A DNA stretch of 64,000 nt, taken from Chrysomallon squamiferum. Lineage: Eukaryota; Mollusca; Gastropoda; Neomphalida; Peltospiridae. The notes beneath the pieces are model-generated. The model was given only the letters and a program-made list of their open reading frames with translations. It had not been told where the DNA came from and ran no database searches. The stretch is taken from positions 11,953,904-12,017,903 of the forward strand of contig CM022672.1 in NCBI GenBank assembly GCA_012295275.1, in the 5' to 3' direction. A program made the position numbers and the translations under genes. Of the stretch, positions 33,415 to 45,260 are shown in pieces. Every line of letters starts with the position of its first letter. Within the stretch, counting starts at the first letter, position 1.

Positions 33415-34065
33415 TTCAGCACTCCTCGTGTTAAACCATTTAATTTAGATTAACATGGAGAAAAAAAAAAATAATAATATTAATAATAATAAAGAAAAAA
33501 GATTGGGCAGAAAAAGAAGTAGCTAGAAAAAAAAAATGATTAAATGATTTTGTCTTCTTGTTCAACCATTTAATTTATATTAACACAAAGAAAAAAATAA
33601 TATGGCTAAAATAAATGTTTGAGTAGGAAAAGAAATGGTTAAAATAGTGATTAAATTGGAGAAAATTCCCCATGGCCTCTTGTTAAACCTTTTAATTTAT
33701 GTTAATATTGACAAAAAAGAATAATAATAATGTGACTAAAGAAAAAAAGACTCAGTGGAAAAGAAGTGGTAAACCAATTTATGAAACTGGAGAAAAGTCC
33801 CTATGGTCTCATTCAACTATTTATATTAATATGGAAAGAATTTTTTAATAATAATGAAGCAAAATAAAAAACAAAAACAAAAAAACATAAAAAAGAAAAG
33901 AAAAAGAAAAAAATATTGGCTAGAAAAAGAGGTGAAAAAAGAAAAATATGAAAAATTAAGGTTAAAAATGAAAATGGGTGAAATAGTGCTAAGAAAGAAA
34001 AAAGATGTAATAACAAAATTAAGATTTAAAAAAAAAAGATGTAATAACGAACTTTTTGTTTGTAA
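33415..34065. repeat. degenerate tandem repeat, about 125-bp unit
   Basis: TGTTAAACCATTTAATTTA with variants occurs at 33,429, 33,559, 33,681 and 33,810, followed in each unit by AAGAAAAA/AATAAT-rich text and GGAAAAGAAGTGGT words. Spacing is 122-130 bases. To the right it degrades into AAGAAAAA text. A final duplicated AAAGATGTAATAAC lies at about 34,002-34,050. Confidence 0.8.
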
Positions 34066-34985
34066 TATTGTCTGACAAAAAAAAAGAAAACCCAACTAAG
34101 ATGAACTTTGCCAATAAAACTGTTGACATTTAATGTTAAAAATACAATTATTTCATCCTAAGCTGTTTGTAAAGTTCAGTGTATGCCAGTGGGAAAATGT
34201 CTTTAGTGTTGTGTACCAAATTCTGTGACTCTCTGCACATAAAGACATAATAGAAATGTCTGTAAGTATGTCTGTAAAAGAAAATAAAGCACAAAAATGA
34301 AAGAAGCAAATTAAAAACAAAACACAAAAAAAACCACATTTAAACGAGAAAATTTGATTTCTTACATTTTGTGAGAAAGAAAGTACACTTAATTCCACTA
34401 TTAATTTAGATTTTTATTTTTTTTTACTTCATGATTTGAAAATGTTTCAGATTATTTCCACACTGTTGAATTATTACAACATTGATTTTCTTCTCTGAAC
34501 ATGATATACTAGAGAGATTCTGTTGTTACTCAATTATGACAGCTAAAGTGGTCACTGCAGACACCATACGTATATAATTGTGTATTTTGAATGTTATATC
34601 AATTTCTGTAAAATAATAATAATAATAAGAAGAAGAAGAAGAAGAAGAATCATCCACAAAATTATTAGTCCACAAAAATCCTATGTTCCTATTCATGACA
34701 AGAACATCAATTTTAATAAACATATTATTGTCTGAATAATGTCTGAGTCAGTTTCTATAACAACAAATCCCATCCAGCACTGTTAATCTGTAATTGAAGC
34801 CATGGTGGGAATTCATCTCACAGAATTCATCATTACCCAAAACTAAAAAAAAAAAAAAAAAAAAAAACTGATTCAAAAAGCAATAACAAAAAAAGATATT
34901 GTACTTGACATGTAATAACTATTAACATTAAAATGTGCTGAGATTTCATTTAAAAAAAAAAAAAATGTTTTACTAATTTTGAGGA
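34066..34985. other. AT-rich DNA with small microsatellites
   Basis: (AAT)n then (AAG)n at about 34,614-34,650; poly-A at about 34,844-34,867 and 34,952-34,965. Short frames at 34,150-34,400 have no domain. Confidence 0.65.
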
Positions 34986-34989
34986 ATTT

Positions 34990-35300
34990 CACTTCTCATT
35001 TCATTGCAGAACTACAACGACTACATATTTTTGCAGGACGAAAGTGACAAAGGCCTCTCCAGAAGTGACTTTTTGTTTTTGACCTAATTGACACCTCCAG
35101 CAATGCGTGGACCTTTGTCTTTCCATTAGGCTCCATTAGGCTGCCATCGCATCCTTACTAATCTTATCACAGCCATAAAGAAATTAGTATAGTCCCACCA
35201 GAGTGCCATTAGAGTCACCTTTATGACTGGGATAATAAGAGGTCGTGCCACAATCAGACTGCAAGACCATCCATCCTACACAGCCTCCAGTAATTCAGAT
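34990..35300. promoter_or_regulatory. candidate non-coding regulatory island, ATTA-rich
   Basis: About seven TAAT/ATTA cores lie within roughly 200 bases: CCTAATTGACACC, CCATTAGGCT twice in direct tandem (35,123-35,142, 10-base period), ACTAATCTTATCAC, AAATTAGTA, GCCATTAGAG and AGTAATTC. CCATAAAG and CTTTATGAC are posterior-HOX-like words. The sequence is complex with no frame. I regard it as one of the best enhancer-like candidates here. Confidence 0.5.
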
Positions 35301-36475
35301 ATTTATCATAGAGGACATGTAGAGGGGTTTCTGTCATATATTTTAGATTAAAAAAAAAATTAAAAAAAATTGTAATTATTATCCCAAGTGGCTGAGGGTT
35401 CCTGTTATGATATTTATATAGTGATTATTGTGATGTGGATTTTAAATGGAAATTGTAATTTCCCACAGCTTGTTAACAGGGTTATTATTAGGAAGTTATA
35501 TATATATATATATTGCAGTGGGTTGAAATAAGGATTTTTGTATGGGATTGAGTTAAATGTCCTGTACAACAGTCCTGTTTGTAATTTAATGTTTTTTTTA
35601 AATGGCTGAGTTATATGAATGATAATAATAATTTTTATGATGATGATGATGATGATAACTATGATGATGATAATAATTATGGTAACATTATTTTCCTTAT
35701 TTTTCAATAGATTTTGTCAGATTTTTTTCAAATTAATCATTTTTATTATTATTATTATTATTATTATTACATAGGTCTACATGATATAGTGCTGATATTA
35801 GAGAAATGCAATGATTAAAACTGAGAAAGATAATCAACAATGTCATTCAGTTTATTTTACACCAACATAGATCAAAGCTTTACCAGTGTTTGATGAAGCC
35901 ATGCTGTTTTGACTATTTACTTCTCTGCAGCATATTTTCCTTAAAAAAATTGAAAACATAAAAAACACCAAAAAACTTTTAAAAATACTCTAATATCTTC
36001 CCTTCCCAGGGATAAATTAAAAAGAAAAAAATGTATCTGTATCTATGTATGTATCTATATAATTAATTTCTATTTAAATTTATACTGTTCCTAAGAAAAA
36101 ACATTAATAAAGTTATTGTTTCAGTGTCTGTTCCAGAGAAATAAAAAAAATACCACACAAACAGTAGTCAGAACACTGGATTGGCAAGAACTGTAAAAAC
36201 CACAAATAATTTTCTAAATAAACTCAATAAAAGGATTTGTTTCACTTCATTTCTGACTGACAAGTGTCAATATTTTGGCTTTTAATTCATCAAGGCTGTG
36301 TTTTTTTTCTCCATGTTATTATTTCCATTTTGCAAATTGTTTTTCTCCAACACTTTGTTTTTCCTGCTCTTCATTCCTATTATTAACTGGTAATATTAAC
36401 CGAAACTGAATTAATATTAATTTAGACCAGCTGTTTGTTTTTCTCTCGGTTACATAATTACATCTAATAATATTT
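35301..36475. other. AT-rich DNA with trinucleotide repeats
   Basis: (GAT)n at about 35,638-35,668, (ATT)n at about 35,740-35,768, TA run at about 35,500-35,512. No complex island. Confidence 0.7.
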
Positions 36476-36479
36476 ACTC

Positions 36480-36960
36480 TGATTAACAGCTGTGTCTATC
36501 TTTGATGAAGACTACCTAATGGATGGATTGGGTTTTTTGATGATTCTGTTTTACATTTTAATGACAATGGTTACAAGTTCTGGATGATAACAGTGATCTA
36601 CAGCAATGATTATGTGAGATGAAACTTGCTGCCTGTCACCTACCTCATCATGGGTTACTCTTTTCAAGACCAGCAGCAAGGAATCTTTTACAAAACCTTC
36701 CCCTAGCCTATGATTTCCACAGAGGGTTCCACAAAACCCACAGGATTCTATGAACTCTCTTCACAAGAAATGTATAGAACCTAATCTTGGTAATGGATTC
36801 ATTTTACATCTTTATCCAAATATGTTGGCTGGTATGAGGAAAAAAAACCAACAATTTCTACAGATACATTTCAACTCATTGATCCACAACCCATACACTT
36901 CAAGTAACAACAACCCATTTCATTCAGGGTTCTTTAGCCATAGGTAAAACTGATAACCAT
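36480..36960. promoter_or_regulatory. weak candidate regulatory island
   Basis: Unique, moderately complex sequence. It has CAGCTGTGTC, GTCACCTACCTCATCATGGG, CCTAGCCTATGATTTCC and repeated TTCCACA/CCCACAGGATTC words. A 65-codon frame at 36,750-36,947 has no domain. The call is compositional. Confidence 0.25.
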
Positions 36961-37560
36961 TAGATTTGAAATTAATCAAGGCATTATAAAAAAATAATAA
37001 TAATAAAATGAAAAAAAAAAAATTCATCACTAATTAATTAATTTTTTATTTTATTTTATTTTTTTTAATTTGTTTAGGTTTTTATTATTATTATTATTAT
37101 TTTTTTTTTTTTTGGCAAATTGCAAACATCAATCACTTGACCAGTGTGAAAAACAGCTATATTCACTTAACAGTGACAATGTTCTCCTCCATTTTTATTT
37201 TAAAATAAATTGGACAGTCCATAAAAATATCTCATCCATGAAGGTTGCTAGGCAGAAAACACCATTTTGACATTAAAAGAAAACACATCAAATCTGGGTC
37301 AGTTTTGCAATACAAAATGAAACTATAAAACAAAAGATAATGCTGAAATTTGAAGAATGGTATGCACCAGATAGAGTTTTTTTTTTTTTCCTGTTCTAAA
37401 TTTCACTTGGTTAAAAATAGATCACTAAGTTATCTAATGATGGTGCTAATAGCCAATTCTGAATCTAATTTTAACAAATGACAAAATTACTTTATACTTT
37501 ATTTTTTTTTTTAATTGCAAAATCCACCAAATAAATTGTAATTTAAAATAAATTAGTCTA
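36961..37560. other. A/T-rich low-complexity DNA
   Basis: AAT and A runs at about 36,988-37,022, TTTTA repeats near 37,040-37,065, (ATT)n and T run at about 37,081-37,113. Nothing coding. Confidence 0.7.
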
Positions 37561-38030
37561 GATCACTATTTAATTCAGACAGAGAGATAAAGTAAGAGAA
37601 TAAAAATAGAAAGAGAGAAATCATATGCACTTGTCTGGATACATAGCATACATACTTTAAACTTTGCACACACATTAAGCACAGCTTTTTAATACAGACT
37701 TAAAAATGCATATATACACACAAATACAGTGATATCTCAGTAACTGTGCATCCAAACAGATGTACAAGTGCAGGCATAGAAATACAGGTACATTTTTTTT
37801 TTTTTCTCATATACAAACAAACATAGGCAAACCTAAATCTGTTCACATAGGCACAGATATGCTTTCTTACATAAATTCACTCAGATAATTACATTGAAAT
37901 GTCTCTCACACACAGTTATGCCCAAACCTATACATACATGCACTTTCATATGCATTCACATGGGTAATCCTTGCTTACATGTATATCAATAATTTATGGT
38001 GATCTCTTTTCTTGTTCTCACACTCACACA

Positions 38031-38120
<90 letters not shown>

Positions 38121-38155
38121 GGTACACATGAAATATGTGCATGCATTTGCACAGC
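37561..38155. repeat. CA/CATA-rich cryptic repeat and large (CT)n-(CA)n microsatellite
   Basis: CATACA/CACATA words dominate about 37,620-37,985 without strict periodicity. A compound array follows: CACA, then (CT)n of about 68 bases at 38,033-38,100, then (CA)n at 38,101-38,120. The three frames crossing it (two plus, one minus) are repeat translations (SLSL, HTHT, RERE). Confidence 0.92.
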
Positions 38156-38350
38156 ATCATAAAGCTCTAGTTACCAGCGAGCTCTAACAGCTGTTCAGTT
38201 GCAGGTTTAACAGCAGACAAAATCACAGACAAGAAGCCAGGTGCTGCACCACCCACATCTAACTTGAAAAACACACCAAGCATTCCGTATCATTAGTCCA
38301 TTACAGTGACATCTCACAGTTGTACGACAATCACATGTCAGGTACAGGAG
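38156..38350. promoter_or_regulatory. weak candidate regulatory island
   Basis: A complex block with ACCAGCGAGCTC, AACAGCTGTTCAG (palindromic E-box AACAGCTGTT) and TATCATTAGTCCATTACAG. It lies between the microsatellite and the 37-bp minisatellite. No frame of note. Confidence 0.3.
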
Positions 38351-38439
38351 AATTTACTACCAAGAACTGTGCATTTAGAAAGCAACAAATTAAGTAGAAA
38401 AACAGACAGGGAAAGGGTAGTTTCTTGAAAATATAAAAT

Positions 38440-38685
38440 AAAATGTTTTCTACCCCAGTTATAGCATAGAGGCCTTGAATAACATATTCTTCCCTTATGA
38501 TACAAAGGCCTGGACAATGTTTAAAAATTATATTGTAAAGGCCTTGAATAACATGTTTTAACCCAGATAGAATAAAGGCCTTGAATAACATGTTTTAACT
38601 CTGATGGAATAAAGGCCTTGATTAACATGTTTTAAAAATGACAAAGACCTGGATAATATGCTTGAACCATGACAGTATCAGTTGC
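38440..38685. repeat. 37-bp minisatellite, about six copies
   Basis: AAAGGCCTTGAATAACATG repeats with starts at about 38,467, 38,504, 38,537, 38,574, 38,611 and 38,643. The period is exactly 37 in the best-preserved middle copies. Outer copies are more diverged (AAAGACCTGGATAATATG at the right edge). The minus frame through it encodes a degenerate VIQGLY repeat but is not a convincing gene. Confidence 0.92.
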
Positions 38686-38689
38686 AAAT

Positions 38690-39330
38690 GGTTGAAATGA
38701 AAGCTGTCTTTGTTAGAAATAATAAACTCCATTCAAACAAACAGCAGGCAGTGACAACGTTAACAACAACAGCAAACAGTATATTTCATTTAACCATCTC
38801 TCAGTCATTGTATGAAATCGTGTCGCATGTCCTAGCATTGGCAAAAGCCATCATGTTGCCAAAGGGAGTTGGAGGAGGGAATACAGTAATGAGATTTCTA
38901 GCAGAATCTAATTACGAGACCTACCAAACAGTTCTAATTGCATTCTGTGGCCATCTAATGCTTTTATGCTGTCTGTCATGTCAACTTTGGAAACGACTCA
39001 AAATGACCGAATACCAAGCAAGAAATATGGATTTTTTTATTTGCTTCTTCTTCTTCTTTTTTCTTTCTTCACTCACTAAGTGCATTTTATATTGAAAATA
39101 AAAACATGGGTGATTCTTAATTTCGAGGCAGAGTCACTAAAACACCTGTCACGGAATCTGAACAAATTTGTGCTGAAGTTTTCAATACGTCAGCTAATTT
39201 TCCATGTGTTAGTAAGAAATACTCCAAGTGCAAAGTCACATCAAAGATGCAGTTCTGTTGATTTTTCTGTCAAGTCAGCAGAAATGTTGAGATCAATGCA
39301 TTTGATTACTTAATGCATTGGTTCCTCTCA
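38690..39330. other. unique DNA of modest complexity
   Basis: Two plus-strand frames (137 codons at 38,682-39,095 and 77 codons at 39,080-39,313) cross it. The first ends in TTC-derived poly-F. Neither resembles a known domain. The sequence includes AGTTCTAATTGCATTC and CGTCAGCTAATTTTCC. It may be a mild regulatory island. Confidence 0.4.
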
Positions 39331-40085
39331 GATGATGCCAAAGACCAGAAAAATCAAGTCAATAGTTGCCAGACCATCAAAGGAAGGAAAAAGCAGTGAT
39401 GAAAAGAATTTATGTATTGCTGAATGAATGTTATTTTTTTTTTTTATATATATATATATATATATATTAAAAATTACAAATTGATCACTTTTGTGCATGT
39501 TATTTTGTGGTGTACACAGAGAATTCTAGGGTGTGTGTGTGTATGATGTGTGTGTATATGTGTGTGTGTGTATGGTGTTTGCATATGTATTGTGTGTGTG
39601 TATGTGTGAGTGTGTGGTGTTTGTGTATGTGTGGGGTGTGTGGGGTGTGTGTATGAAGTGGGTATGTGTGTATATATGTGTTCATCTGAGTGTATATAGT
39701 GTTGCTGTGTGTACAGTGTCTGTTTGTGTGTGTGTGTTTTGTTGTTGTTGTTTCTATATTTGTTTCTTTCATTTACAGTGAACTGATATAAATGTCTTCA
39801 CTGAAGTTTAAATGAAAAATCTTCTATTAATAAATCAGCTTTAATCCTTTTTGGCCTAATGTCTTGAAATATATTAAAAAAAATAAATAAATAACAAATA
39901 GCAGGTAAGATTTATTTTGTTGACACAAAAAAAAGTCTAATGAAACACAATAATCACTTTATTGCAATTTATAGAAATAGTAATGTTTTTCTTTCAGTAA
40001 GTTAATAAGAAGCATCATAAAGGGGTTATAAAGTTTTAACAAATCACAAATTGAAGAATTCCCCATAGACATTTTTTAACCTCCT
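39331..40085. repeat. AT-rich DNA with (TA)n and GT-rich cryptic repeat
   Basis: (TA)n at about 39,446-39,468. GTGTGTATG/GTGTGGTGT-rich text covers about 39,530-39,745 without a single period. Opposing frames through it are V/C and H/T repeat translations. Confidence 0.88.
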
Positions 40086-40089
40086 CATC

Positions 40090-40670
40090 ACTACTGTTGG
40101 GATCTTCATGTAACAGTGAGCATTTTAACTGTGGTAGAAGCAGACATTATCCACACATCATGCTATCCTGATAAAAAATTGATGCAATACACCAGAGATT
40201 CTCATATATCTCAATATACTGTAATTATTAAGCTGTCACTATGGGTATTGCTGAAGTCAAAATTCTGCTGTCGATAAAGATATTCAAAAAGTTAAATTAT
40301 AATACAATAAACAATACCTAGGCATGATACTGGATTGATGAATCCATGATACAATACATCAGATATTCAGCTATACTTCAACGTATTATAATTATCAAAC
40401 TATGAGTACATTCGTAACCTCTATTGCTGTCACTAAACATATTCAATAGATTAAATGTTTAGCTATGGTAAAAGTAGATAATGTTGTCTTGGAATGGTAC
40501 TGGACCAATGAACTCTTTTTATAACTCAATGCATTGTAATTATTAAAATGTCTACTAAGGGAAGTCAATAAAGGTATTCAAGAAATTCAATTTTAACTAC
40601 GGTAAATGTTGAGGATATCTAGCCATTGTTCTGGATCAGTGAAAAGGTGACAAAAACACCAGAGATTATT
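40090..40670. repeat. degenerate tandem repeat, about 150-170-bp unit
   Basis: The ordered phrases GGTAGAAGCAGACATTAT, GATACTGGATTGATGAA, CACCAGAGATTCTCATATA, CAATATACTGTAATTATTAA and GATATTCAAAAAGTTAAAT recur about 3.5 times. The GTAATTATTAA phrase falls at about 40,221, 40,390 and 40,536. Copies are old and diverged. Confidence 0.72.
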
Positions 40671-41205
40671 ATTACTACTAATAATGTAGGCATAGGGAAA
40701 TCTAAAACTGTGACAGTAACAGCAGCTTCCTTATTCATTCATCAGTATGGTTAACTGTTAATAACTGCTGTTTTCAGGTCAAATCTACTGAAAGCAGAGA
40801 ACAAAATGTGTATATTGAGCTGGTCAACCAAAAGATCATTAGCTGACCTAAGTCACCAGTGAGTAATTCTGCTCTATGTCAAGTAATTTTCTTCCATGTC
40901 AAGAGGGGAATGATATTTCACTGAAGATGTTCTATGAAAAAGATGAAATGAAGAAATATTATGAGAAAAACAATATTAGAAATGATTCCGCAGAGACAGG
41001 AAGCAAAACTGACTGATATTTAGCGTGCGATTGTGCTGAGTGGATTGAGTAGGAAGTGGACTCATTGAGTCAAGGTTTAATGGAGTAGACACCCAACACT
41101 TGGATAGATGTCAGTATTACATGTCTCAGTCCACGAAGTCTTTAAGCCACTGCATTCTAATCAAAACTCCTTTTAAAACTCACACTTGTCTGCAGTTTTA
41201 GATGA
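40671..41205. promoter_or_regulatory. weak candidate regulatory island
   Basis: Unique sequence with a more complex right half (about 41,000-41,200): TTTAGCGTGCGATTG, CATTGAGTCAAGG, TAATGGAGTAG and CATTCTAATCAAAAC. No frame. The boundaries are vague. Confidence 0.28.
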
Positions 41206-41795
41206 ACAGTAAGAAGAAGAAGAAGAAGAATCAATCAAAGAAGAATAATTCACAGAAAAGAAAAAAAGATGGAAGACAAAGAGAGAAAAATGTCATTATT
41301 TTTCATCTCAATATTCTGAGTATATATTTTAACAAAGAGAGGGTTTTTGCTGTTTTTTGAGGGTTTTTTCCCTGATAGTTTTTGACTTTTTATTACATAG
41401 AGTATTTTAAGTATGTCAGTAATCTAGACTTTTACAGACAGATTAATTTTATATTCTTCTGCATGCAAGAATATTAAAATATTTATTATTAAATTGAAAT
41501 ATATGATGTAGAAAAAAATAATAAAATAAAAATAAAAATGACAAAATAAAAATAAAATGAAACGAAATAAAATAAATTACTTGTAAATCAAATCAAAATA
41601 ATAACACAAACCTAGAGCAAATAAAATAAGACAAAAACAAAATTAAATGAAATCGAAATCAAAAACCACCAAGAGGTACCAAACTGTTTGCAATGTACAT
41701 CAACAAATACATCATTCCATTCTTTTCTTTTTTTTCCCCAAACTGTTTTTTTTTTTCAGAACATCTGAGGTGGAAATAATACAATGGATTATTAA
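41206..41795. other. A-rich DNA
   Basis: (AAG)n at about 41,213-41,232. AAATAAAAT-rich text runs from about 41,510 to 41,660. No gene. Confidence 0.7.
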
Positions 41796-41799
41796 GAAC

Positions 41800-42130
41800 A
41801 TTCTTCAAAAACCTGGTTAACAAGCCATGCTCATTTCATCAGACATCTATCTCCGGCCCCTGCATCATTTTCTCACAGAACCATCCATGAAAGTATATTA
41901 GATTTACCAAATATAGATGCTGTTAGAGCCTTCAACGAGGAGGCATGCACCCGATGTGACAGCTCGGAGAGGAGAAGCAATGAAGTTTATGGAAAGTATT
42001 ACAGCAATCTGATAGGATCTTAATTCCAGCACTTCACTTGTCTCATCTGACTTGGATGTACGTCCACCATTTTGAACCCACTCATGTAACATGCATCCGT
42101 CTGCAAATCAGAACTGACAATTCTTCGATG
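41800..42130. promoter_or_regulatory. candidate non-coding regulatory island
   Basis: A complex, CpG-containing block between A-rich and T-rich flanks. It has CCTGGTTAACAAGC, CGATGTGACAGCTCGG (TGACAGCT, MEIS/TGIF-like), GAAGTTTATGG, CTTAATTCC and TCTCATCTGACTTGG. A 62-codon minus frame crosses it but shows no domain. Confidence 0.45.
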
Positions 42131-43070
42131 AACACAGAGATAGAATGCTAAGTTTGGGATATTTTTTAACATATATTTTTGTTGTTTTTTTTAAATTTTG
42201 TTATTGTTATTCTTTTTGCTTTCTTTTTTTTTTTTCATGAAGGTGATGTTATAACCTTGTTTATTTTTAGTTGTGTTAGACAGTTTACATTTAACATGGT
42301 TTTATTTTTTTTTTTTTTTTAAATGAATGAAAATTAATGTGTGACAGTCATATTCACAGTTTTTCAGTTAACATTAATGTTGTCACTTTTATTATTATTA
42401 TTGTTATTATTAATATTAATCAATTTAAAATCTATTTTCACCTTTCAAAAAGATATCATTAGACCATTCCTGGGAAATGTTTTAGCAATGACATTAATAA
42501 GAAAAAATCAGTTAGTTTCACTAAAAGTATATCAATAATTATAGCAAAAAAAAATTATGAAAATAAAAGAAATTAAAAAATCTTAAAATGATATATTATT
42601 TTAATTTCTCTTTATACTTTTAATTTTTACCATCTACTTAGTATATATAGCCAAACATATCACAATCTTCCAGAATAATTTGCAATGTTTTAATTGCTTT
42701 TCAAAAAAGAAAGAATTTATAAACAATTAACCAAATTAAATCATAAAATTAAATAATACACAACAATTCAGAATACATTTTATTTTTCAATAATTTATTT
42801 TCTTATTTAAATATTTCACAGTAGACATAATTAAACTTACTATCATGTAATGCTGTTCAAAACAACAGGGTAATGTTTTAAAAAAAAAATAACAATAATA
42901 ATAAATAAATAAACAAACAAACAAACAAAGTATTTATTAATAACTGACATAAAAATAAATTATCAATTTAATAAGAATTTTTAAGTTAGGAATTATAATA
43001 CCACAACAGACAATGCTTCATTTTCTTTTCTTTTCACTTTTGCTGTATTTCCCATCTACTTAGTAGATTA
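42131..43070. other. AT-rich DNA
   Basis: T runs at about 42,222-42,235 and 42,304-42,320. AAAT/AAAC repeats at about 42,900-42,930. No complex island. Confidence 0.7.
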
Positions 43071-43074
43071 TAAT

Positions 43075-43340
43075 TAAACTTTGCAGTCATTGTGTCAGCT
43101 TGTCGGAAATGAGAAAGACATTGATTACATGACGTCTGTGACAGAGGTCTATCCATTGGCTACTTCTTACCCCTGATTTAACCGACACCAGACTTAATTA
43201 CTTTCACTGAAAAAGATGTCTGCCTGATTGGACACGCTTATGACCAGAAGAGAATGTGTTGATGCATCCTGTTTCAGAAGGCAATGGCCTTGATTCTGAA
43301 GCAATAGGATGTAACTTCGTTTTACTGCAATACTCTAACT
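43075..43340. promoter_or_regulatory. candidate non-coding regulatory island with CRE-like site
   Basis: GATTACATGACGTCTGTGAC at about 43,122-43,141 includes TGACGTCT, one base off the CRE palindrome. GACTTAATTACTTTC, CTGATTGGACACGC and several CpGs follow. Complex and non-coding. Confidence 0.43.
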
Positions 43341-43868
43341 TAGAGGATTGAAACTTCAAAGTTATTTTGTTAGTTAAACAGTTTATGAAGAACTCTGGTC
43401 ATTTTTTTAGCAAATGTTATTGGTCTTAAATTTGATTCAGTTCTTCAAGTCCTCATGGTTATGGCCAATGTTCTTCTTCTTCAACTTTAAAAAAAAAAAA
43501 AAATGTTTAACTTAACTGATGAAATAGTAATATAATGCTTTCAAAGCAGAAACTGACTCAGTGTTGTTGAAGACACACTAGCTTGGCACATCCAGATCTG
43601 AATGCACTATTTACATAATGGTTATTGCATACTAGTTTAACAACATTTGAAAACACAATCTGCATCACAGCAGAACAATTTGCATAATAGTTCTTCTATT
43701 TGTAGAATTAAAGGTGATAATGTAGAAAGTTCTTTCATTTCTAAAAATTCATTTGAAATAAGAAAATATAAAGGCTTTTTACACAAAGATCAATTAATTT
43801 CTCTTTTTTCTTCTTCTTTATTTTTTATTTTTTTATTTTTTTTTTTTTTTGTTGGTGTTATTTACACT
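43341..43868. other. AT-rich DNA
   Basis: A run at about 43,488-43,503, T-rich tract at about 43,801-43,850. A 74-codon frame at 43,647-43,871 ends in poly-F. No gene. Confidence 0.65.
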
Positions 43869-43879
43869 TAAGAATCATG

Positions 43880-44010
43880 GTAAAATTTGATGATACCAGG
43901 TGTAATACTGGACTTATGAAAATGTGTTATTGTGTACCAGAGATTCTGCTGTATGTCAGTATATTATATATGAACACTGAAGCATTCAAGGTAACAACAT
44001 GGGGAGAAAG
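43880..44010. repeat. dispersed relative of the 40.1-40.7 kb repeat
   Basis: AATACTGGACTTATGAA and TGTACCAGAGATTCTGCT, then CAGTATATTA, occur in the same order and similar spacing as in the tandem array at 40,090-40,670. This suggests the unit also exists as a dispersed element or that a copy moved. Similarity is partial. Confidence 0.5.
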
Positions 44011-44099
44011 GATGGTGATTACTACAGAAGTCAGACAACAAAATATAAATTTGTTTATAAATTGATTACTTCCATGCCAAGGTCACATCAGAATTACAG

Positions 44100-44430
44100 C
44101 ACACACACACACACACACACATACACAATGCTTTGACACCAAGTGTATGGTTGGTTAGTTCTCAGATTGAGTAGTGTAATTTACTCCCTAGTTAGTAAGC
44201 AACAGAACAGTAACAGCATGTGTAAAATAACCTGTCCAGATTACTAGTTAACTGAAATTACAGGACATCTGGCATGACGTTTCTCTCACATTTAATACTA
44301 ATGTATCCTGATTAATGGTCTTCACTGGCATAATATTTCACAATGCGAGTGTAACAGGCTTAATGGTATATTAATTATAGTCTGAATGTCTTCAGCTATC
44401 ATCTTGTGAACTAATGTCTTCAAAAACCAA
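44100..44430. promoter_or_regulatory. (AC)n microsatellite followed by a TAAT-rich block
   Basis: (AC)n at about 44,099-44,120. The block at about 44,160-44,410 has many TAAT/ATTA cores (GATTAATGG, CTTAATGG, TATTAATTATAG) and TGGCATGACGTTTC. The cores may simply reflect AT content, so the regulatory call is weak. Confidence 0.27.
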
Positions 44431-44730
44431 AAAAGATCTGGGATTTGTTTTCAAGTAGTTTTTTTGTTGTACTTGTCATTATTGTTGCTGCTACGATTTT
44501 CAATACCTGTGTATTTGTTCTACTTTTATTATTATTATTATTTTTATTTATTATTTATTTATATTATTTTATTTTTTTTAATTATTTAAATTATTTTAAT
44601 TATTTTCTTTGTATTAAGAAATATAATGCAGTTTATAATGAAATTATGAGAGTAGCTTGAAAAAAAAAATGTTTAATTTAAAACAAGCAAAGAGGTTTCA
44701 CATAAATATTTTGCTAATGCTGTTAAGAAA
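44431..44730. other. T/A-rich low-complexity DNA
   Basis: ATT and TTTA repeats at about 44,523-44,610. The frame at 44,445-44,660 is low-complexity. Nothing else. Confidence 0.7.
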
Positions 44731-44734
44731 AAAC

Positions 44735-45260
44735 AATTAGTGTAACACAAGATCTGTCCCGTCACAGATGGTCAAATCCTCTTACAGTTATCAAACACCA
44801 GGATATTAAAGCATTGCTCTAACAAGAAGTGACAGTGATGCCAGTAAATATTGTATTCACACCATTGTGAGGGCATTAAAGCAAGAATTAGGACTCTTCG
44901 CTAGCCAGTGTCCACACAATGACCAGTCATTAGATATTGATTTTCAACAACTGTGCTTCCTTTAAGAATGACCAGCGGTCAATCCTAGGCTTATGGGATG
45001 AAACCAAAGTGTTTGTGAATAGTGATAGGCCTGCTGGGCAGGATGTCTGGTTGGAGGACAATGCTAATTGGGAATCTCTCAGATTTTCTGCCTGAAAAGG
45101 TTGTTGGATTATAAAATTTACTGGAGATTTTATATAAATATCCACAGCTTAGGAATCGGACTCAAGTGCCAGGACAATCAGTTTTTGCACAGAAAGAAAT
45201 GCTTGGTTAATAACATCTCAGTGCAATGCTTAATCGACCATCCTGTACAAAAACTCATTT
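44735..45260. promoter_or_regulatory. candidate non-coding regulatory island
   Basis: About 500 bases of complex sequence. It has CCCGTCACAGATGG, CAGTTATCAAACACC, GACCAGTCATTAGATATTG, GACCAGCGGTCAATCC, AATGCTAATTGGG, GGTTGTTGGATTATAAA and GCTTAATCGACC. Two opposing frames of about 65-70 codons cross it without domains. It may hold two adjacent elements. Confidence 0.42.

Noticed and set aside
37975-38187. Short frames made of SLSL, HTHT or RERE
   Set aside because: Direct translations of the (CT)n-(CA)n microsatellite on both strands.
38682-39095. 137-codon open frame
   Set aside because: The end is poly-F from a TTC/T-rich tract, no domain is recognised, and it begins at the edge of a minisatellite.
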